Source: Pseudomonas fluorescens
GTDB taxonomy: Bacteria; Pseudomonadota; Gammaproteobacteria; Pseudomonadales; Pseudomonadaceae
Direction: 5' to 3'
Assembly: GCF_902497775.2 (NCBI RefSeq)
Contig: NZ_OZ024668.1
Coordinates: forward strand, 4,324,326 to 4,388,325
Length of the DNA: 64,000 nucleotides
Part shown: piece after piece, positions 1-10,384 of the stretch
How positions within the stretch are numbered: the first letter of the stretch is position 1
How the letters are laid out: every line of letters begins with the position of its first letter
The notes under the pieces: model-generated
The model's input: only the letters and a program-made list of their open reading frames with translations
Databases searched by the model: none
What the model was told of the DNA's origin: nothing
Program-made: the position numbers and the translations under genes

Positions 1-610
1 TGTCCGAATCACGTTGTTCGATGGCATCGAGAATCTGCCCGTGCAGGTCGAAGACCAGCTGGCAGCGAGGAGCGTGGGTCAGGTTGTGATGCAAGGTGGC
101 CGCCACCACCCCGGAAAAGTAGCGATACAACTCGCTCAGGGCCGGGTTGTGCGCGGCATCCACCAGGCGCTGGTGAAACACCAGATCGCAACTGATGTAC
201 TGCTCCAGATCGCCATGAAAATGCGCGCTACTGTGCTTGAGGGCCTCTCGTAGCCCTTGCAAGTCTTCTTCGGTGCGGCGCAGTGCGGCCAGGCCAATGG
301 CTTCGGCTTCAAGGATATGGCGGGTTTCCCGCGCCTGCTCCAGGTCACAGCGCGACAGCGCCTGCAACGCCTGCAATGGATCGACGGCGGTACGCAGGTA
401 GCTGCCATCGCCCTGACGCACTTCGACCAGACCGCTGAAGGCCAGCACGCGCATGGCTTCACGCACGGTGTTGCGGCTGATGCCGAGCTCAGCGGCCAGT
501 TCCGGTTCGGTGGGCAGGCGCTGGCCCACGGCCCACGCGCCGCTGGCGACGCGCTGGCGTAGTTGGTCGACCGCTTGTTCGACCAGGGAGCGTTTGATCA
601 ATAACGTCAT
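1..610 (-). CDS. FadR-subfamily GntR transcriptional regulator (3' end cut by window edge)
   Basis: The reading frame runs off the left edge, so only about 203 N-terminal residues are present. It begins MTLLIKRSLVEQAVDQLRQR and continues with a winged helix typical of GntR proteins (LPTEPELAAELGISRNTVREAM, about residues 29-50). An all-helical effector region follows, with the FCD-type spacing of acidic and histidine residues (DLVFHQRLVDAAHNP). Such proteins usually repress a nearby catabolic or transport operon and release DNA on binding a small carboxylate. The ATG at 610 is chosen because an upstream in-frame extension meets a stop at once. It lies downstream of hisC on the same strand, but a terminator separates them, so it is probably transcribed alone. 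A palindrome just upstream may be its own operator. The ligand and target cannot be read from the sequence. Confidence 0.85.
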   Translation of the reverse strand, partial: MTLLIKRSLVEQAVDQLRQRVASGAWAVGQRLPTEPELAAELGISRNTVREAMRVLAFSGLVEVRQGDGSYLRTAVDPLQALQALSRCDLEQARETRHILEAEAIGLAALRRTEEDLQGLREALKHSSAHFHGDLEQYISCDLVFHQRLVDAAHNPALSELYRYFSGVVAATLHHNLTHAPRCQLVFDLHGQILDAIEQRDSD

Positions 611-612
611 GA

Positions 613-629
613 CATCCAATCATCGGATG
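613..629. promoter_or_regulatory. Palindrome next to the regulator start, candidate autoregulatory operator
   Basis: CATCC and GGATG half-sites are separated by seven bases, and 14 of 17 positions are symmetric. The site ends 3 nt upstream of the regulator's ATG. GntR/FadR proteins bind such short inverted repeats and commonly repress their own gene, so an operator is plausible. Binding is inferred from position and symmetry only. Confidence 0.4.
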
Positions 630-652
630 AATTTGCGTGTGAGGTTACCGGT

Positions 653-692
653 AAAAACAATCGCGGGGCAAGTCGAGTCGTCGCACCGCGAT
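653..692 (-). terminator. Intrinsic terminator after hisC
   Basis: On the minus strand a stem ATCGCGG/CCGCGAT (positions 692-686 and 666-660) is followed directly by a T-rich TGTTTTTAC run. It lies 16 nt past the hisC stop and should end the murA-his transcript before the GntR gene. Its loop resembles degenerate REP sequence, so it may be a REP element acting as terminator. Confidence 0.65.
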
Positions 693-707
693 AAGGGCTG
701 CGCTCTA

Positions 708-1754
708 TCAGTTCAATGCATCAAGCAACGCCTGGTTCTGCTCCGGGGTACCGATGGTAATGCGCAGGAACTGCGCGATCCGTGCCTGCTTGAAGTGGCG
801 CACGATCACCCCCTGCTCACGCAGGCGGGCTGCCAGCTCAGCGGCATCCTGCTGCGGGTGGCGGGCAAAGATGAAGTTGGCCGCCGACGGCAGCACTTCA
901 AAACCCCGGGCGCTCAGCTCCTTGACCAGCGACTCGCGGCTGTCGATCACTTTGCGGCAGGTTTCGTCGAAGTACGCGCGGTCTGCGAACGCTGCCGCCG
1001 CACCGACGATCGCCACGCGATCGAGCGGGTAGGAGTTGAAGCTGTTCTTGATCCGCTCCAGCGCCTCGATCAGGTCCGGATGGCCCACCGCCAGGCCTAC
1101 CCGCAGGCCGGCCAGCGAACGCGACTTGGACAGGGTCTGGGTCACCAGCAGGTTGTCGTAGCGGTCCACCAGGCTGATGGCGGTCTGGCCGCCAAAGTCG
1201 ATGTAGGCTTCGTCGACCACCACCACCGAATCCGGGTTGGCCTTGAGCAGTTGCTCAATGGCCTCCAGGGCCAGCAGGCAACCGGTCGGCGCGTTGGGGT
1301 TGGGGAAGATGATCCCGCCGTTGGCCTTGCGATAGTCATCGACGCGGATCTGGAATTGCTCATCCAGCGCCACCGCCTCGAACGCAATGCCGTACAGGCC
1401 GCAGTAGACCGGGTAGAAGCTGTAGCTGATGTCCGGGAACAGCAGCGGCGCATCGTGCTGGAACAGGCCATGGAAGATGTGCGCCAGCACTTCATCCGAA
1501 CCGTTGCCCAGGAATACCTGGTTGCCCTGCACACCGTAGTAGTCGGCTACCGCCTGCTTGAGCAGGTCGCTGTTAGGGTCCGGGTACAGGCGCAGGTTGT
1601 CGCTCAGCTCACCGCGCATGGCTTCCAGCGCCTTGGGCGATGGGCCGTACGGGTTCTCGTTGGTGTTGAGCTTGACCAGCTTGGCCAGCTTTGGCTGCTC
1701 ACCCGGCACGTAAGGCACCAGGTCCTTGACGAAAGGGCTCCAGAATTTACTCAT
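708..1754 (-). CDS. hisC: Histidinol-phosphate aminotransferase
   Basis: A 348-residue PLP-dependent class I/II aminotransferase. It converts imidazole-acetol phosphate plus glutamate to histidinol phosphate, a late step of histidine synthesis in the cytoplasm. The substrate-binding N-terminus ([11 protein letters not shown], about residues 30-40), the FPNPNAPTG loop (about 150-158), the VDEAYIDF strand (about 180-187) and the Schiff-base lysine in TLSKSRS (Lys210) are all present. It starts 2 nt after hisD and is the last gene of the ibaG-murA-hisG-hisD-hisC run. Pseudomonads often carry a second hisC elsewhere; this is the copy linked to hisD. Length and motifs are normal. Confidence 0.96.
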   Translation of the reverse strand: MSKFWSPFVKDLVPYVPGEQPKLAKLVKLNTNENPYGPSPKALEAMRGELSDNLRLYPDPNSDLLKQAVADYYGVQGNQVFLGNGSDEVLAHIFHGLFQHDAPLLFPDISYSFYPVYCGLYGIAFEAVALDEQFQIRVDDYRKANGGIIFPNPNAPTGCLLALEAIEQLLKANPDSVVVVDEAYIDFGGQTAISLVDRYDNLLVTQTLSKSRSLAGLRVGLAVGHPDLIEALERIKNSFNSYPLDRVAIVGAAAAFADRAYFDETCRKVIDSRESLVKELSARGFEVLPSAANFIFARHPQQDAAELAARLREQGVIVRHFKQARIAQFLRITIGTPEQNQALLDALN

Positions 1755-1756
1755 GT

Positions 1757-3082
1757 TCAGTTCCCCTTCTTGTCGGCAAGGATGCGGTATTCGGCGCTAC
1801 GGGCGTGGGCGGTCAGCGATTCGCCGCGGGCCAGTACCGAAGCGGTGTGGCCCAGCTCGGAAGCGCCCTGCTCGGAGCAGAAGATGATCGACGAACGCTT
1901 CTGGAAGTCATACACCCCCAGCGGCGACGAGAAGCGCGCGGTACCGGAAGTCGGCAATACGTGGTTGGGACCTGCGCAGTAATCGCCCAGGGCTTCGCTG
2001 GTGTGGCGGCCCATGAAGATCGCACCGGCATGGCGAATCTGCGGCAGCCAGGCCTGCGGATCAGCCACCGACAACTCCAGGTGCTCCGGCGCAATGCGGT
2101 TGGCAACGTCCATGGCCTGCTGCATGTCGCGCACCTGGATCAGTGCGCCACGGCCGTTGATCGAGGTCTTGATGATCTCGGCGCGCTCCATGGTCGGCAG
2201 CAGCTTGTCGATGCTCGCAGCAACCTTGTCGAGGAACGCGGCATCCGGGCTGACCAGGATCGCCTGGGCATCTTCGTCGTGCTCGGCCTGGGAGAACAGG
2301 TCCATGGCGATCCAGTCCGGATCGGTCTGGCCGTCACACACCACGAGAATCTCCGAAGGACCGGCAATCATGTCGATGCCGACCTGGCCGAATACATGAC
2401 GCTTGGCGGTGGCCACGTAGATGTTGCCCGGGCCGACCACCTTGTCGACCTGCGGCACGCTTTCGGTGCCATAGGCCAAAGCGGCAACCGCCTGGGCGCC
2501 GCCGATGGTGAAGACCCGGTCGACACCGGCGATGCAAGCGGCGGCCAGCACCAGCTCGTTGACCTCGCCACGCGGGGTCGGCACCACCATGACCACCTCG
2601 CCGACACCGGCAACCTTGGCCGGAATCGCGTTCATCAGCACCGACGAGGGGTACGACGCCTTGCCGCCAGGCACATACAGGCCAGCGCGATCCAGTGGCG
2701 TGACCTTCTGGCCAAGCACGGTGCCGTCGGCTTCGGTATAGCTCCAGGAATCCTGCTTCTGCCGCTCGTGATAGTTGCGTACCCGCTCAGCGGCTTTTTC
2801 CAGGGCTTCGCGCTGGGCCGGGGTGATACGGGTCAGGGCCAGCTCCAGGCGCTCGCGGCCGAGGATCAACTCGTCGATCGAGGAAGCCTGCACGCCATCA
2901 AAACGCTGGGTGAACTCCACCAATGCAGCATCGCCACGCTCGCGCACGGCCTTGATGATATCGAGCACGCGCTGGTTGACCGCGTCGTCAGACACACTTT
3001 CCCAGCTCAGCAGATGATCCAGATGTCGGGCGAAATCCGGGTCAGCGGCATTGAGTCGGGCGATTGCAGTGGACGTGGTCAT
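1757..3082 (-). CDS. hisD: Histidinol dehydrogenase
   Basis: A 441-residue, zinc-dependent, NAD-linked enzyme that oxidises L-histidinol to L-histidine, the final step of the pathway. Family landmarks include [17 protein letters not shown] (about residues 133-150), the [12 protein letters not shown] nucleotide-binding region, the GPSEILVV segment, the zinc-ligand region [11 protein letters not shown] and the C-terminal [20 protein letters not shown] block. Length is typical. It is separated from the upstream hisG by 126 nt that contain a 7-bp hairpin (3181-3187 with 3195-3201) without a T-run, which could modulate read-through or mRNA stability but does not look like a full terminator. Confidence 0.97.
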   Translation of the reverse strand: MTTSTAIARLNAADPDFARHLDHLLSWESVSDDAVNQRVLDIIKAVRERGDAALVEFTQRFDGVQASSIDELILGRERLELALTRITPAQREALEKAAERVRNYHERQKQDSWSYTEADGTVLGQKVTPLDRAGLYVPGGKASYPSSVLMNAIPAKVAGVGEVVMVVPTPRGEVNELVLAAACIAGVDRVFTIGGAQAVAALAYGTESVPQVDKVVGPGNIYVATAKRHVFGQVGIDMIAGPSEILVVCDGQTDPDWIAMDLFSQAEHDEDAQAILVSPDAAFLDKVAASIDKLLPTMERAEIIKTSINGRGALIQVRDMQQAMDVANRIAPEHLELSVADPQAWLPQIRHAGAIFMGRHTSEALGDYCAGPNHVLPTSGTARFSSPLGVYDFQKRSSIIFCSEQGASELGHTASVLARGESLTAHARSAEYRILADKKGN

Positions 3083-3208
3083 AGCGAGGGCCTCAATAAT
3101 TGGCGAATGCTCAGGCGCCCTAAGCTACCAGTCCATCCGCGCGGGCACCCGAGAAAATTGGCTATGACGCGGATAGACGGGCGCGACAGCGAAGGTCGCG
3201 CGCAGAAG

Positions 3209-3844
3209 TCAGCCGCGGTGTCGCGATTCGACAGCCTGGCGCAGGGTGTCGATCAGGCTCTGGATGCGGGCGTGCTGCATCTTCATCGAAGCCTTGTTGA
3301 CCACCAGCCGGGAGCTGATGGTGGCAATCAGTTCCTGGGGTTCCAGGCCATTGGCACGCAGGGTGTTACCGGTGTCGACGACATCGATGATCTTGTCAGC
3401 CAGGCCGATCAGCGGCGCCAGCTCCATCGAACCGTACAGCTTGATGATATCGACCTGACGGCCTTGTTCGGCATAGTAGCGTTTGGCGACGTTGACGAAC
3501 TTGGTGGCGATGCGCAGACGGCCCTTGGGCTCGGCAGCGCCGACCTTGCCGGCGGTCATCAGCTTGCACTGGGCAATCTGCAGGTCCAGCGGCTCATACA
3601 GGCCCTGGCCACCGTACTCCATCAGCACGTCCTTGCCAGCCACACCCAGGTCGGCGGCACCATGCTCGACATAGGTCGGCACGTCAGTGGCGCGCACGAT
3701 CAGCAGACGCACGTCTTCCTGAGTCGTAGGGATGATCAGCTTGCGGCTCTTGTCCGGGTTCTCGGTCGGAACAATACCGGCTTCCGCCAGCAGCGGCAGG
3801 GTATCGTCGAGAATCCGACCTTTGGATAGCGCGATGGTCAACAT
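3209..3844 (-). CDS. hisG: ATP phosphoribosyltransferase, short catalytic form
   Basis: At 211 residues this is the short (HisG-S) form of the enzyme that condenses ATP with PRPP in the first step of histidine synthesis. It begins [19 protein letters not shown] and contains the PRPP-site loop [14 protein letters not shown] (about residues 148-161). The C-terminal regulatory domain of long-form HisG is absent. Short HisG proteins need the regulatory partner HisZ, a HisRS paralogue; no hisZ is present in this window, so it must lie elsewhere. The gene follows murA with a 108-nt gap holding a strong stem-loop. Confidence 0.96.
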   Translation of the reverse strand: MLTIALSKGRILDDTLPLLAEAGIVPTENPDKSRKLIIPTTQEDVRLLIVRATDVPTYVEHGAADLGVAGKDVLMEYGGQGLYEPLDLQIAQCKLMTAGKVGAAEPKGRLRIATKFVNVAKRYYAEQGRQVDIIKLYGSMELAPLIGLADKIIDVVDTGNTLRANGLEPQELIATISSRLVVNKASMKMQHARIQSLIDTLRQAVESRHRG

Positions 3845-3874
3845 GGGAAACGTCGGTCCTTATGCGGCTACAGC

Positions 3875-3901
3875 CGGCCGGGCACTCAACAGGCCCGGCC
3901 G
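3875..3901 (-). other. GC-rich stem-loop between murA and hisG
   Basis: A 9-bp perfect stem (3875-3883 with 3893-3901, CGGCCGGGC type) has a 9-nt loop and no downstream T-run. Its place inside a co-directional operon suggests an RNA-processing or partial-attenuation element rather than a full terminator. The role is inferred. Confidence 0.4.
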
Positions 3902-3952
3902 CATTAATTCGGTGCAGCAAATTGGCTGGCGCGTCCCTGCGCCACTCACAGA

Positions 3953-5481
<1,529 letters not shown>

Positions 5482-5520
5482 GCTCAACCTCAATCGGCGC
5501 CCTTTGCGCGCGGGTCGGCC

Positions 5521-5549
5521 ATCATACAAAAAAGCCCCTCGCCTGCGAA
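5521..5549 (-). promoter_or_regulatory. Candidate sigma-70 promoter for ibaG-murA-hisGDC
   Basis: On the minus strand a TATGAT -10 (5526-5521) is preceded, after 17 nt, by TTCGCA (5549-5544) as a partial -35. It lies immediately past the T-run of the mlaB terminator and about 40 nt upstream of ibaG, which fits a compact terminator-promoter junction. Inferred from sequence only. Confidence 0.45.
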
Positions 5550-5579
5550 CCCCGTAATCGGAGACTCTGACAGAGGGGC
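5528..5579 (-). terminator. Intrinsic terminator of the mla operon
   Basis: On the minus strand GCCCCTC (5579-5573) pairs with GAGGGGC (5540-5534) and is followed by six Ts (5533-5528). The loop is long (32 nt) but can fold internally. It starts 18 nt past the mlaB stop, the right place to end the mlaFEDCB transcript. Confidence 0.75.
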
Positions 5580-5596
5580 CAGTCGCTGGCTGGCGC

Positions 5597-5902
5597 TCAT
5601 TGACCGGCCAGCACCTCGTCGAGGTCATAAACCTCGGCGATTTCACGCATGTCCTGGGGCATGGCACGGACCTGAACGGCCTTGCCCGCCGCCTTGCCAT
5701 CGCGCATGAACGCCAGCAGCAGGGACAGGCCGACGCTGCTCGACTTCTCGACCTGCGAGCAGTCGAGCACCAGCGCCTGGGCCTTGCACGCCGCAATCAG
5801 GGCTTTGCCTTCCTTGCGCAAGGCAGGCCCGCTGCTGTAGTCCAGCACCCCGGCCAGGCTCAGCACGCCAGGTTCGCGCATGGTGACGGCGCTGGCACTC
5901 AT
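5597..5902 (-). CDS. mlaB: STAS-domain subunit of the Mla phospholipid transporter
   Basis: A 101-residue single STAS domain (LSLAGVLDYSSGPAL...LVLDCSQVEKSSSVGLSLLLAFMRDG). The serine-rich loop KSSSVG matches the position where MlaB packs against the ATPase. MlaB binds MlaF on the cytoplasmic face of the inner membrane and is needed for assembly and activity of the MlaFEDB complex. Its ATG overlaps the mlaC stop as ATGA, so the two are probably translationally coupled. It is the last gene of the operon. Confidence 0.9.
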   Translation of the reverse strand: MSASAVTMREPGVLSLAGVLDYSSGPALRKEGKALIAACKAQALVLDCSQVEKSSSVGLSLLLAFMRDGKAAGKAVQVRAMPQDMREIAEVYDLDEVLAGQ

Positions 5903-6549
5903 TGCGCTTGCTTCTCGGCCGCTTCTTCGGTGCTTTCCTTGGCCTTGGCCACTTCGCCGGCCCAGCCGTCGATGGTCTTGTCCAGGTTGTTGCCATTGCG
6001 CGACATGGCATCGGCGAACTGGTCACGGAACAGCTTGCCGATGTTGATGCCGTTGACGATGACGTTACGCACTTTCCATTCGCCGTCGAGCTTGGTCAGC
6101 GTGTACTGCACCGGGTAAACGGCGCCGTTGTTGCCCTTGACGGTCATGTCGACGCTGGCGCGGTCATCGCCGTCCTGCTTGGCGTTGCCGACGCTGATGC
6201 CCTGGTTGTTGTACTCGAGCAGAGCGTTGCCGTAGAACTGCATCAGGCTGCGCTTGAAGTTTTCCTGGAAGCGCTGCATCTGCTCCGGGCTGGCCTTGCG
6301 CGAATACTTGACGGTCATGATGCTTTTCGAGATGCCATCGGCATCGACAACCGGCCCCAGGTTGGCGTTGAGCGCATCGTAGAAAGCGCTCGGGTTGGCC
6401 TTGTATTGCTCCTTGTTGGCCTTCAGGTCAGCCAGCAATTGAGTGGTGGTCTTCTCGATCACCTGCTTGGGTGACAGAGCGGCTGCGCTGGCCATCAACG
6501 GCAGCGCTGCCAGCAACACCAGCAAGCCGCGTCGCAGGATAGAGATCAT
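5899..6549 (-). CDS. mlaC: Periplasmic phospholipid-binding protein MlaC
   Basis: A 216-residue exported protein: basic N-terminus, hydrophobic stretch LLVLLAALPLMASAAA (about residues 9-24) and a probable signal-peptidase I site near residue 23. The mature part has the Tgt2/MlaC pattern (SPKQVIEKTTTQLLADLK, then GEWKVRNVIVNGINIGKLFRDQF). It ferries phospholipid between the outer-membrane MlaA complex and inner-membrane MlaFEDB. No mlaA (vacJ) is in the window; in pseudomonads it lies apart. The C-terminus is a Glu/Ala-rich tail (EEAAEKQAQ). Confidence 0.95.
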   Translation of the reverse strand: MISILRRGLLVLLAALPLMASAAALSPKQVIEKTTTQLLADLKANKEQYKANPSAFYDALNANLGPVVDADGISKSIMTVKYSRKASPEQMQRFQENFKRSLMQFYGNALLEYNNQGISVGNAKQDGDDRASVDMTVKGNNGAVYPVQYTLTKLDGEWKVRNVIVNGINIGKLFRDQFADAMSRNGNNLDKTIDGWAGEVAKAKESTEEAAEKQAQ

Positions 6550-6558
6550 GGAAACTCC

Positions 6559-7026
6559 TTATTTAGCTTCTTTGCCAACGGTATTGAGCAGGAACTTGCC
6601 AATCAGATCTTCCAGTACCAGCGCCGACTGGGTGTCGTGAATGGTTGCACCATCCTTGAGCACCGCATCTTCTCCGCCCACGCTGATACCGATGTACTTC
6701 TCGCCGAGCAGCCCCGCGGTGAGGATAGATGCAGTGGAGTCGACAGGCAGGTTATCTACCCGTTTTTCCAGCTGCAGCGTCACCCGACCGGTGAAGGTGT
6801 CGCGATCCAGATCGATGGCGGTGACCTTGCCGATGGTCACACCGGCCATGGTCACTTTAGCTCTGACCGTCAAACCGGCAATATTGTCGAAGTTTGCATA
6901 AACTTTATAAGTGTCACTGCTCGGGCTCGCCGACAGGCCGCTGACGCGCAGGGCCAGCAGGATGAGCGCCAGGATCCCGGCCAGAAGAAACAGGCCGACA
7001 CCGATTTCCAGGGTGCGGTTTTGCAT
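6559..7026 (-). CDS. mlaD: MCE-domain substrate-binding subunit MlaD
   Basis: A 155-residue protein with one N-terminal membrane anchor (IGVGLFLLAGILALILLALRVSG, about residues 9-31) and one MCE domain (YKVYANFDNIAGLTVRAKVTMAGVTIGKV...). MlaD forms a hexameric ring on the periplasmic side of MlaE and binds phospholipid. The conserved lysine- and glycine-containing loop GEKYIGISVGG is present. The ATG at 7026 overlaps the last base of the mlaE stop, so the subunits are tightly coupled. Confidence 0.95.
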   Translation of the reverse strand: MQNRTLEIGVGLFLLAGILALILLALRVSGLSASPSSDTYKVYANFDNIAGLTVRAKVTMAGVTIGKVTAIDLDRDTFTGRVTLQLEKRVDNLPVDSTASILTAGLLGEKYIGISVGGEDAVLKDGATIHDTQSALVLEDLIGKFLLNTVGKEAK

Positions 7027-7823
7027 CAGAAATCTCCAAACATCAAGGCGGTCAGAATAAAGTCCAGACCCAGCACTGCCAATGAGGCATAGACCACGGT
7101 CTTGGTGGTGGCACGACTGATCCCTTCTGAAGTGGGCTCGCAGTCATAGCCCTGGAATACGGCAATCCAGGTCACGACGAAGGCAAAAACCAGGCTCTTG
7201 ATCACCCCGTTGAGCACATCGTCGGTAAAGGAAACACTGTTCTGCATGTTGGCCCAGAACGAGCCTTCGTAGACGCCCAGCCAGTCGACAGCGACCCACG
7301 AGCCACCCCAGATGCCGACCACGCTGAAGATCAGCGCCAGCAGCGGCAGCGAGATGAAACCGGCCCACAGCCGCGGGGCGACGATGTACTTGAGCGGGTC
7401 GACGCCAATCGTCTCCAGGCTGGACAACTGCTCGGTGGACTTCATGTTGCCGATCTCGGCGGTCAGCGCGGAACCGGCACGCCCGGCGAACAGCAGCGCG
7501 GTCACCACCGGGCCCAGTTCACGCAGCAAGGTCAGGGCAACCATCTGCCCCACCGCCTGTTCGGAGCCGTACTTGGTGAGGATGCTGAAACCCTGCAGGG
7601 CCAGGACCATGCCAATGAACACCCCGGAAACGACGATGATCGCCAGCGACAGGACGCCAACCGAATAGAGTTGGCGGATCAGCAGCTGGAAACCGCCGCC
7701 GGTGCCGCTGCGCCCGACCAGCGAATGCAACAGGAACAGAAAGGAACGGCCGAGCACGGCCAGCACGTCGATGGCCGAGCGGCCAAAACGACGAATACGT
7801 TCGAGCATGGATTTTCTGCGCAT
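7026..7823 (-). CDS. mlaE: Mla transporter permease MlaE
   Basis: An integral membrane protein of about 265 residues with several hydrophobic helices ([59 protein letters not shown]). The ELGPV...[12 protein letters not shown] segment is the family signature. The ATG at 7823 ([10 protein letters not shown]) is preferred over a TTG three bases upstream; it overlaps the mlaF stop by one base. Two copies form the membrane core of the MlaFEDB phospholipid transporter. Confidence 0.94.
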   Translation of the reverse strand: MRRKSMLERIRRFGRSAIDVLAVLGRSFLFLLHSLVGRSGTGGGFQLLIRQLYSVGVLSLAIIVVSGVFIGMVLALQGFSILTKYGSEQAVGQMVALTLLRELGPVVTALLFAGRAGSALTAEIGNMKSTEQLSSLETIGVDPLKYIVAPRLWAGFISLPLLALIFSVVGIWGGSWVAVDWLGVYEGSFWANMQNSVSFTDDVLNGVIKSLVFAFVVTWIAVFQGYDCEPTSEGISRATTKTVVYASLAVLGLDFILTALMFGDF

Positions 7824-8632
7824 CAACGCTTCCCCAGAAGATCGGCGCGGTAATCCGGCGCAGGAAAGTGAAAGGGCACCGGGCCATCCGGGTCGCCTTT
7901 CATGAATTGACGGATGCGCGGGTTGTCGGACCCCATCAGCTCGTCCGGCGTACCCTGCCCCAGCACCTGACCATCGCCCACCACGTAGATGTAGTCGGCA
8001 ATGCTGGCGGTTTCGGCCAGGTCATGGGAGACCACGATGCTGGTGATGCCCAGGGCATCGTTGAGCAGGCGGATCAGCCGCACCAGCACGCCCATGGCGA
8101 TCGGGTCCTGGCCGACGAACGGTTCGTCGTACATGAGGATCTGCGGGTCCAGGGCAATCGCCCGGGCCAACGCCACACGACGCTTCATGCCACCGGAAAG
8201 CTCGTCGGGCATCAGCTCGATGGCGCCGCGCAGGCCTACGGCCTGAAGCTTCATCAGGACGATGTCGCGAATCATCTCGTCGGACAGCTGGGTATGGACC
8301 CGCAACGGAAAGGCGACGTTCTCGAACACGTCGAGATCGGTGAACAGTGCGCCACTCTGGAACAGCACGCCCATCTGCTTGCGGGCATCGAACAGGTCGC
8401 TGCGCGACAGGGTCGGCAGGTTCTGCCCGGCCACCCAGACCTCGCCACTGGCGGGGCGCAGTTGAGCGCCCATCAGCCGTAGCAGCGTGGTCTTGCCGCA
8501 CCCGGAAGGTCCCATGATGCCGGTGACCTTGCCGCGGGGAATGCGTATGTCGACATTATTGAAGATGCTGCGCGAACCGCGCTTGAAGGTCACGCCCTTC
8601 AATTCGACCGCGTAGGCGTTATCAACGCTCAT
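7823..8632 (-). CDS. mlaF: Mla transporter ATP-binding protein MlaF
   Basis: A 269-residue ABC ATPase with Walker [10 protein letters not shown] (about residues 41-49), signature [16 protein letters not shown], Walker [14 protein letters not shown] and the switch histidine in VVSHD. It powers phospholipid movement by MlaFEDB at the inner membrane and helps keep the outer leaflet of the outer membrane free of phospholipid. It is the first gene of the operon and diverges from kdsD across a 244-nt gap. The C-terminal extension (residues 250-269) is the part that contacts the neighbouring MlaF subunit in known structures. Confidence 0.95.
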   Translation of the reverse strand: MSVDNAYAVELKGVTFKRGSRSIFNNVDIRIPRGKVTGIMGPSGCGKTTLLRLMGAQLRPASGEVWVAGQNLPTLSRSDLFDARKQMGVLFQSGALFTDLDVFENVAFPLRVHTQLSDEMIRDIVLMKLQAVGLRGAIELMPDELSGGMKRRVALARAIALDPQILMYDEPFVGQDPIAMGVLVRLIRLLNDALGITSIVVSHDLAETASIADYIYVVGDGQVLGQGTPDELMGSDNPRIRQFMKGDPDGPVPFHFPAPDYRADLLGKR

Positions 8633-8836
8633 CTAGACTCCTTGCGATGCAGCCTTCTCACTCAGACGCGCGCCCCCTTCGTGGAGGCACGCACGCACCG
8701 AGCGGGCCGAACAGCGGCGAACTATAGCACCGCTGATAGCGCCGCCCCAAGGCCGCCGCAGTGCTCGTTCAGGTATGGTTAAGCTAAGTGCACAACTGTA
8801 TGACAATCACAAGGTGAGGGTTTTCCCCATTACCGC

Positions 8837-8842
8837 TATAAT
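8837..8842 (+). promoter_or_regulatory. Perfect -10 hexamer upstream of kdsD
   Basis: TATAAT at 8837-8842 lies 34 nt before the kdsD ATG in the 244-nt gap between divergent mlaF and kdsD. A 17-nt spacer would place a poor -35 (GTGAGG) at 8814-8819, so an activator or alternative spacing may be involved. The rest of the gap shows no other clear element. Confidence 0.5.
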
Positions 8843-8876
8843 CGCCGCCTTTTCATCAGGCAATCCGATTTTCAAC

Positions 8877-9851
8877 ATGAGCCAATCCAGCGACCTGATC
8901 CAATCCGCGCAGCGCACCATACGTTTCGAACTCGAAGCGGTTGAGGGCCTGTTGGCCCACATCGACGCCGATTTCGTCAAGGCATGCGAGCTGATCCTGG
9001 CCAGTAAAGGCCGGGTCGTGGTGGTCGGCATGGGCAAGTCGGGGCACATCGGCAACAAGATCGCCGCCACCCTGGCCAGCACCGGTACGCCGGCGTTTTT
9101 TGTTCACCCGGCCGAAGCCAGCCATGGTGACATGGGCATGATCACCCGCGATGACGTGATCCTGGCCCTGTCCAACTCGGGTTCCACCGCAGAGATCGTT
9201 ACCCTGCTGCCGCTGATCAAGCGCCTGGGCATCCAGTTGATCAGCCTGACCGGCAACCCCGATTCGCCACTGGCCAAGGCCGCCGAGGTCAACCTCGACG
9301 CCCGCGTCGCCCAGGAAGCCTGCCCGCTGAACCTGGCACCGACCTCGTCGACCACCGCGGCACTGGTACTGGGCGACGCCCTGGCCATCGCCCTGCTCGA
9401 AGCTCGCGGCTTTACCGCTGAAGATTTTGCCTTCTCGCACCCTGGCGGTGCCCTCGGCCGACGCCTGCTGCTGAAGGTCGAGAACGTCATGCACGCCGGC
9501 GACGAGCTGCCGCAAGTGCAACGTGGCACCCTGCTCAAGGACGCGCTGCTTGAAATGTCACGCAAAGGTTTGGGCATGACCGTAGTGCTCGAAGCCGACG
9601 GACGGTTGGCCGGGATCTTCACCGACGGCGACCTGCGCCGCAGCCTCGATCGCAATATCGACGTGCACAAGACCCTCATTGAAGAAGTCATGACCGCCCA
9701 CGGCAAGACTGCCCGCGCCGAAATGCTCGCTGCCGAAGCCCTGAAGATCATGGAAGACCACAAGATCAGCGCCCTGGTGGTGATCGACAAGGACGAGCGC
9801 CCGGTGGGCGCCCTGAACATGCACGACCTGTTGCGTGCGGGAGTGATGTAA
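8877..9851 (+). CDS. kdsD: Arabinose-5-phosphate isomerase
   Basis: A 324-residue protein that converts D-ribulose 5-phosphate to D-arabinose 5-phosphate, the entry step to KDO for LPS. It has an N-terminal SIS domain (VVVVGMGKSGHIGNKIAATLASTGTPAFFVHPAEASHGD, about residues 43-81, and SNSGSTAEI) and two C-terminal CBS domains (about 205-320). The ATG at 8877 (MSQSSDLIQSAQ) is chosen from family length; the frame stays open upstream into the promoter. It heads the kdsD-kdsC-lptC-lptA-lptB run. Confidence 0.95.
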   Translation: MSQSSDLIQSAQRTIRFELEAVEGLLAHIDADFVKACELILASKGRVVVVGMGKSGHIGNKIAATLASTGTPAFFVHPAEASHGDMGMITRDDVILALSNSGSTAEIVTLLPLIKRLGIQLISLTGNPDSPLAKAAEVNLDARVAQEACPLNLAPTSSTTAALVLGDALAIALLEARGFTAEDFAFSHPGGALGRRLLLKVENVMHAGDELPQVQRGTLLKDALLEMSRKGLGMTVVLEADGRLAGIFTDGDLRRSLDRNIDVHKTLIEEVMTAHGKTARAEMLAAEALKIMEDHKISALVVIDKDERPVGALNMHDLLRAGVM

Positions 9852-10376
9852 ATGACCCAGAACCTGCTCCAGCGCGGCAAGGCCATCAAACTGGCGGTGT
9901 TCGACGTAGACGGCGTGCTCACCGACGGTCGCCTGTACTTCCTCGAAGATGGCAGCGAATTCAAGACCTTCAACACCCTCGACGGCCAGGGCATCAAGAT
10001 GCTCATGAACTCGGGCGTGACCACGGCCATCATCAGCGGCCGCAAGACCCCGGTGGTCGAACTCAGGGCAAAGAACCTCGGCATCCCTCACCTGTATCAG
10101 GGCCGGGAAGATAAACTGGTGGTATTGGACGAGCTTCTTGGCCAGCTCAACCTAAGCTATGAACAGGTCGCCTATCTGGGCGACGACCTGCCTGACCTGC
10201 CGGTGATCCGCCGGGTCGGCCTGGGCATGGCCGTGGCCAGTGCTGCTGCCTTCGTCCGCGAGCACGCCCACGGGGTAACCCAGGCACGTGGCGGCGAAGG
10301 TGCAGCCCGTGAATTCTGCGAGCTGATTCTGCAAGCCCAGGGCAATCTTGACGCGGCCAACGCCCACTACCTGTAG
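9852..10376 (+). CDS. kdsC: KDO-8-phosphate phosphatase
   Basis: A 174-residue HAD phosphatase without a cap domain. The nucleophile motif is FDVDGVLTDG (Asp18, Asp20), motif II is the serine in IISGR, and motif IV is GDDLPDL. It removes phosphate from KDO-8-phosphate to free KDO for activation and attachment to lipid A; the enzyme works as a tetramer. The ATG follows the kdsD stop directly, so the two isomerase/phosphatase steps flanking KDO-8-P synthesis are co-translated. Confidence 0.95.
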   Translation: MTQNLLQRGKAIKLAVFDVDGVLTDGRLYFLEDGSEFKTFNTLDGQGIKMLMNSGVTTAIISGRKTPVVELRAKNLGIPHLYQGREDKLVVLDELLGQLNLSYEQVAYLGDDLPDLPVIRRVGLGMAVASAAAFVREHAHGVTQARGGEGAAREFCELILQAQGNLDAANAHYL

Positions 10377-10384
10377 AGCGACAC

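Noticed and set aside
3181..3201. 7-bp hairpin after hisG as a his attenuator
   Set aside because: No leader peptide rich in histidine codons and no T-run; it lies after hisG, not before the operon.
453..3829. Very long open frames on the + strand opposite hisC, hisD and hisG (509 and 674 codons)
   Set aside because: They are antisense shadows of high-GC genes; they show no domain pattern, and the minus-strand products are unmistakable.
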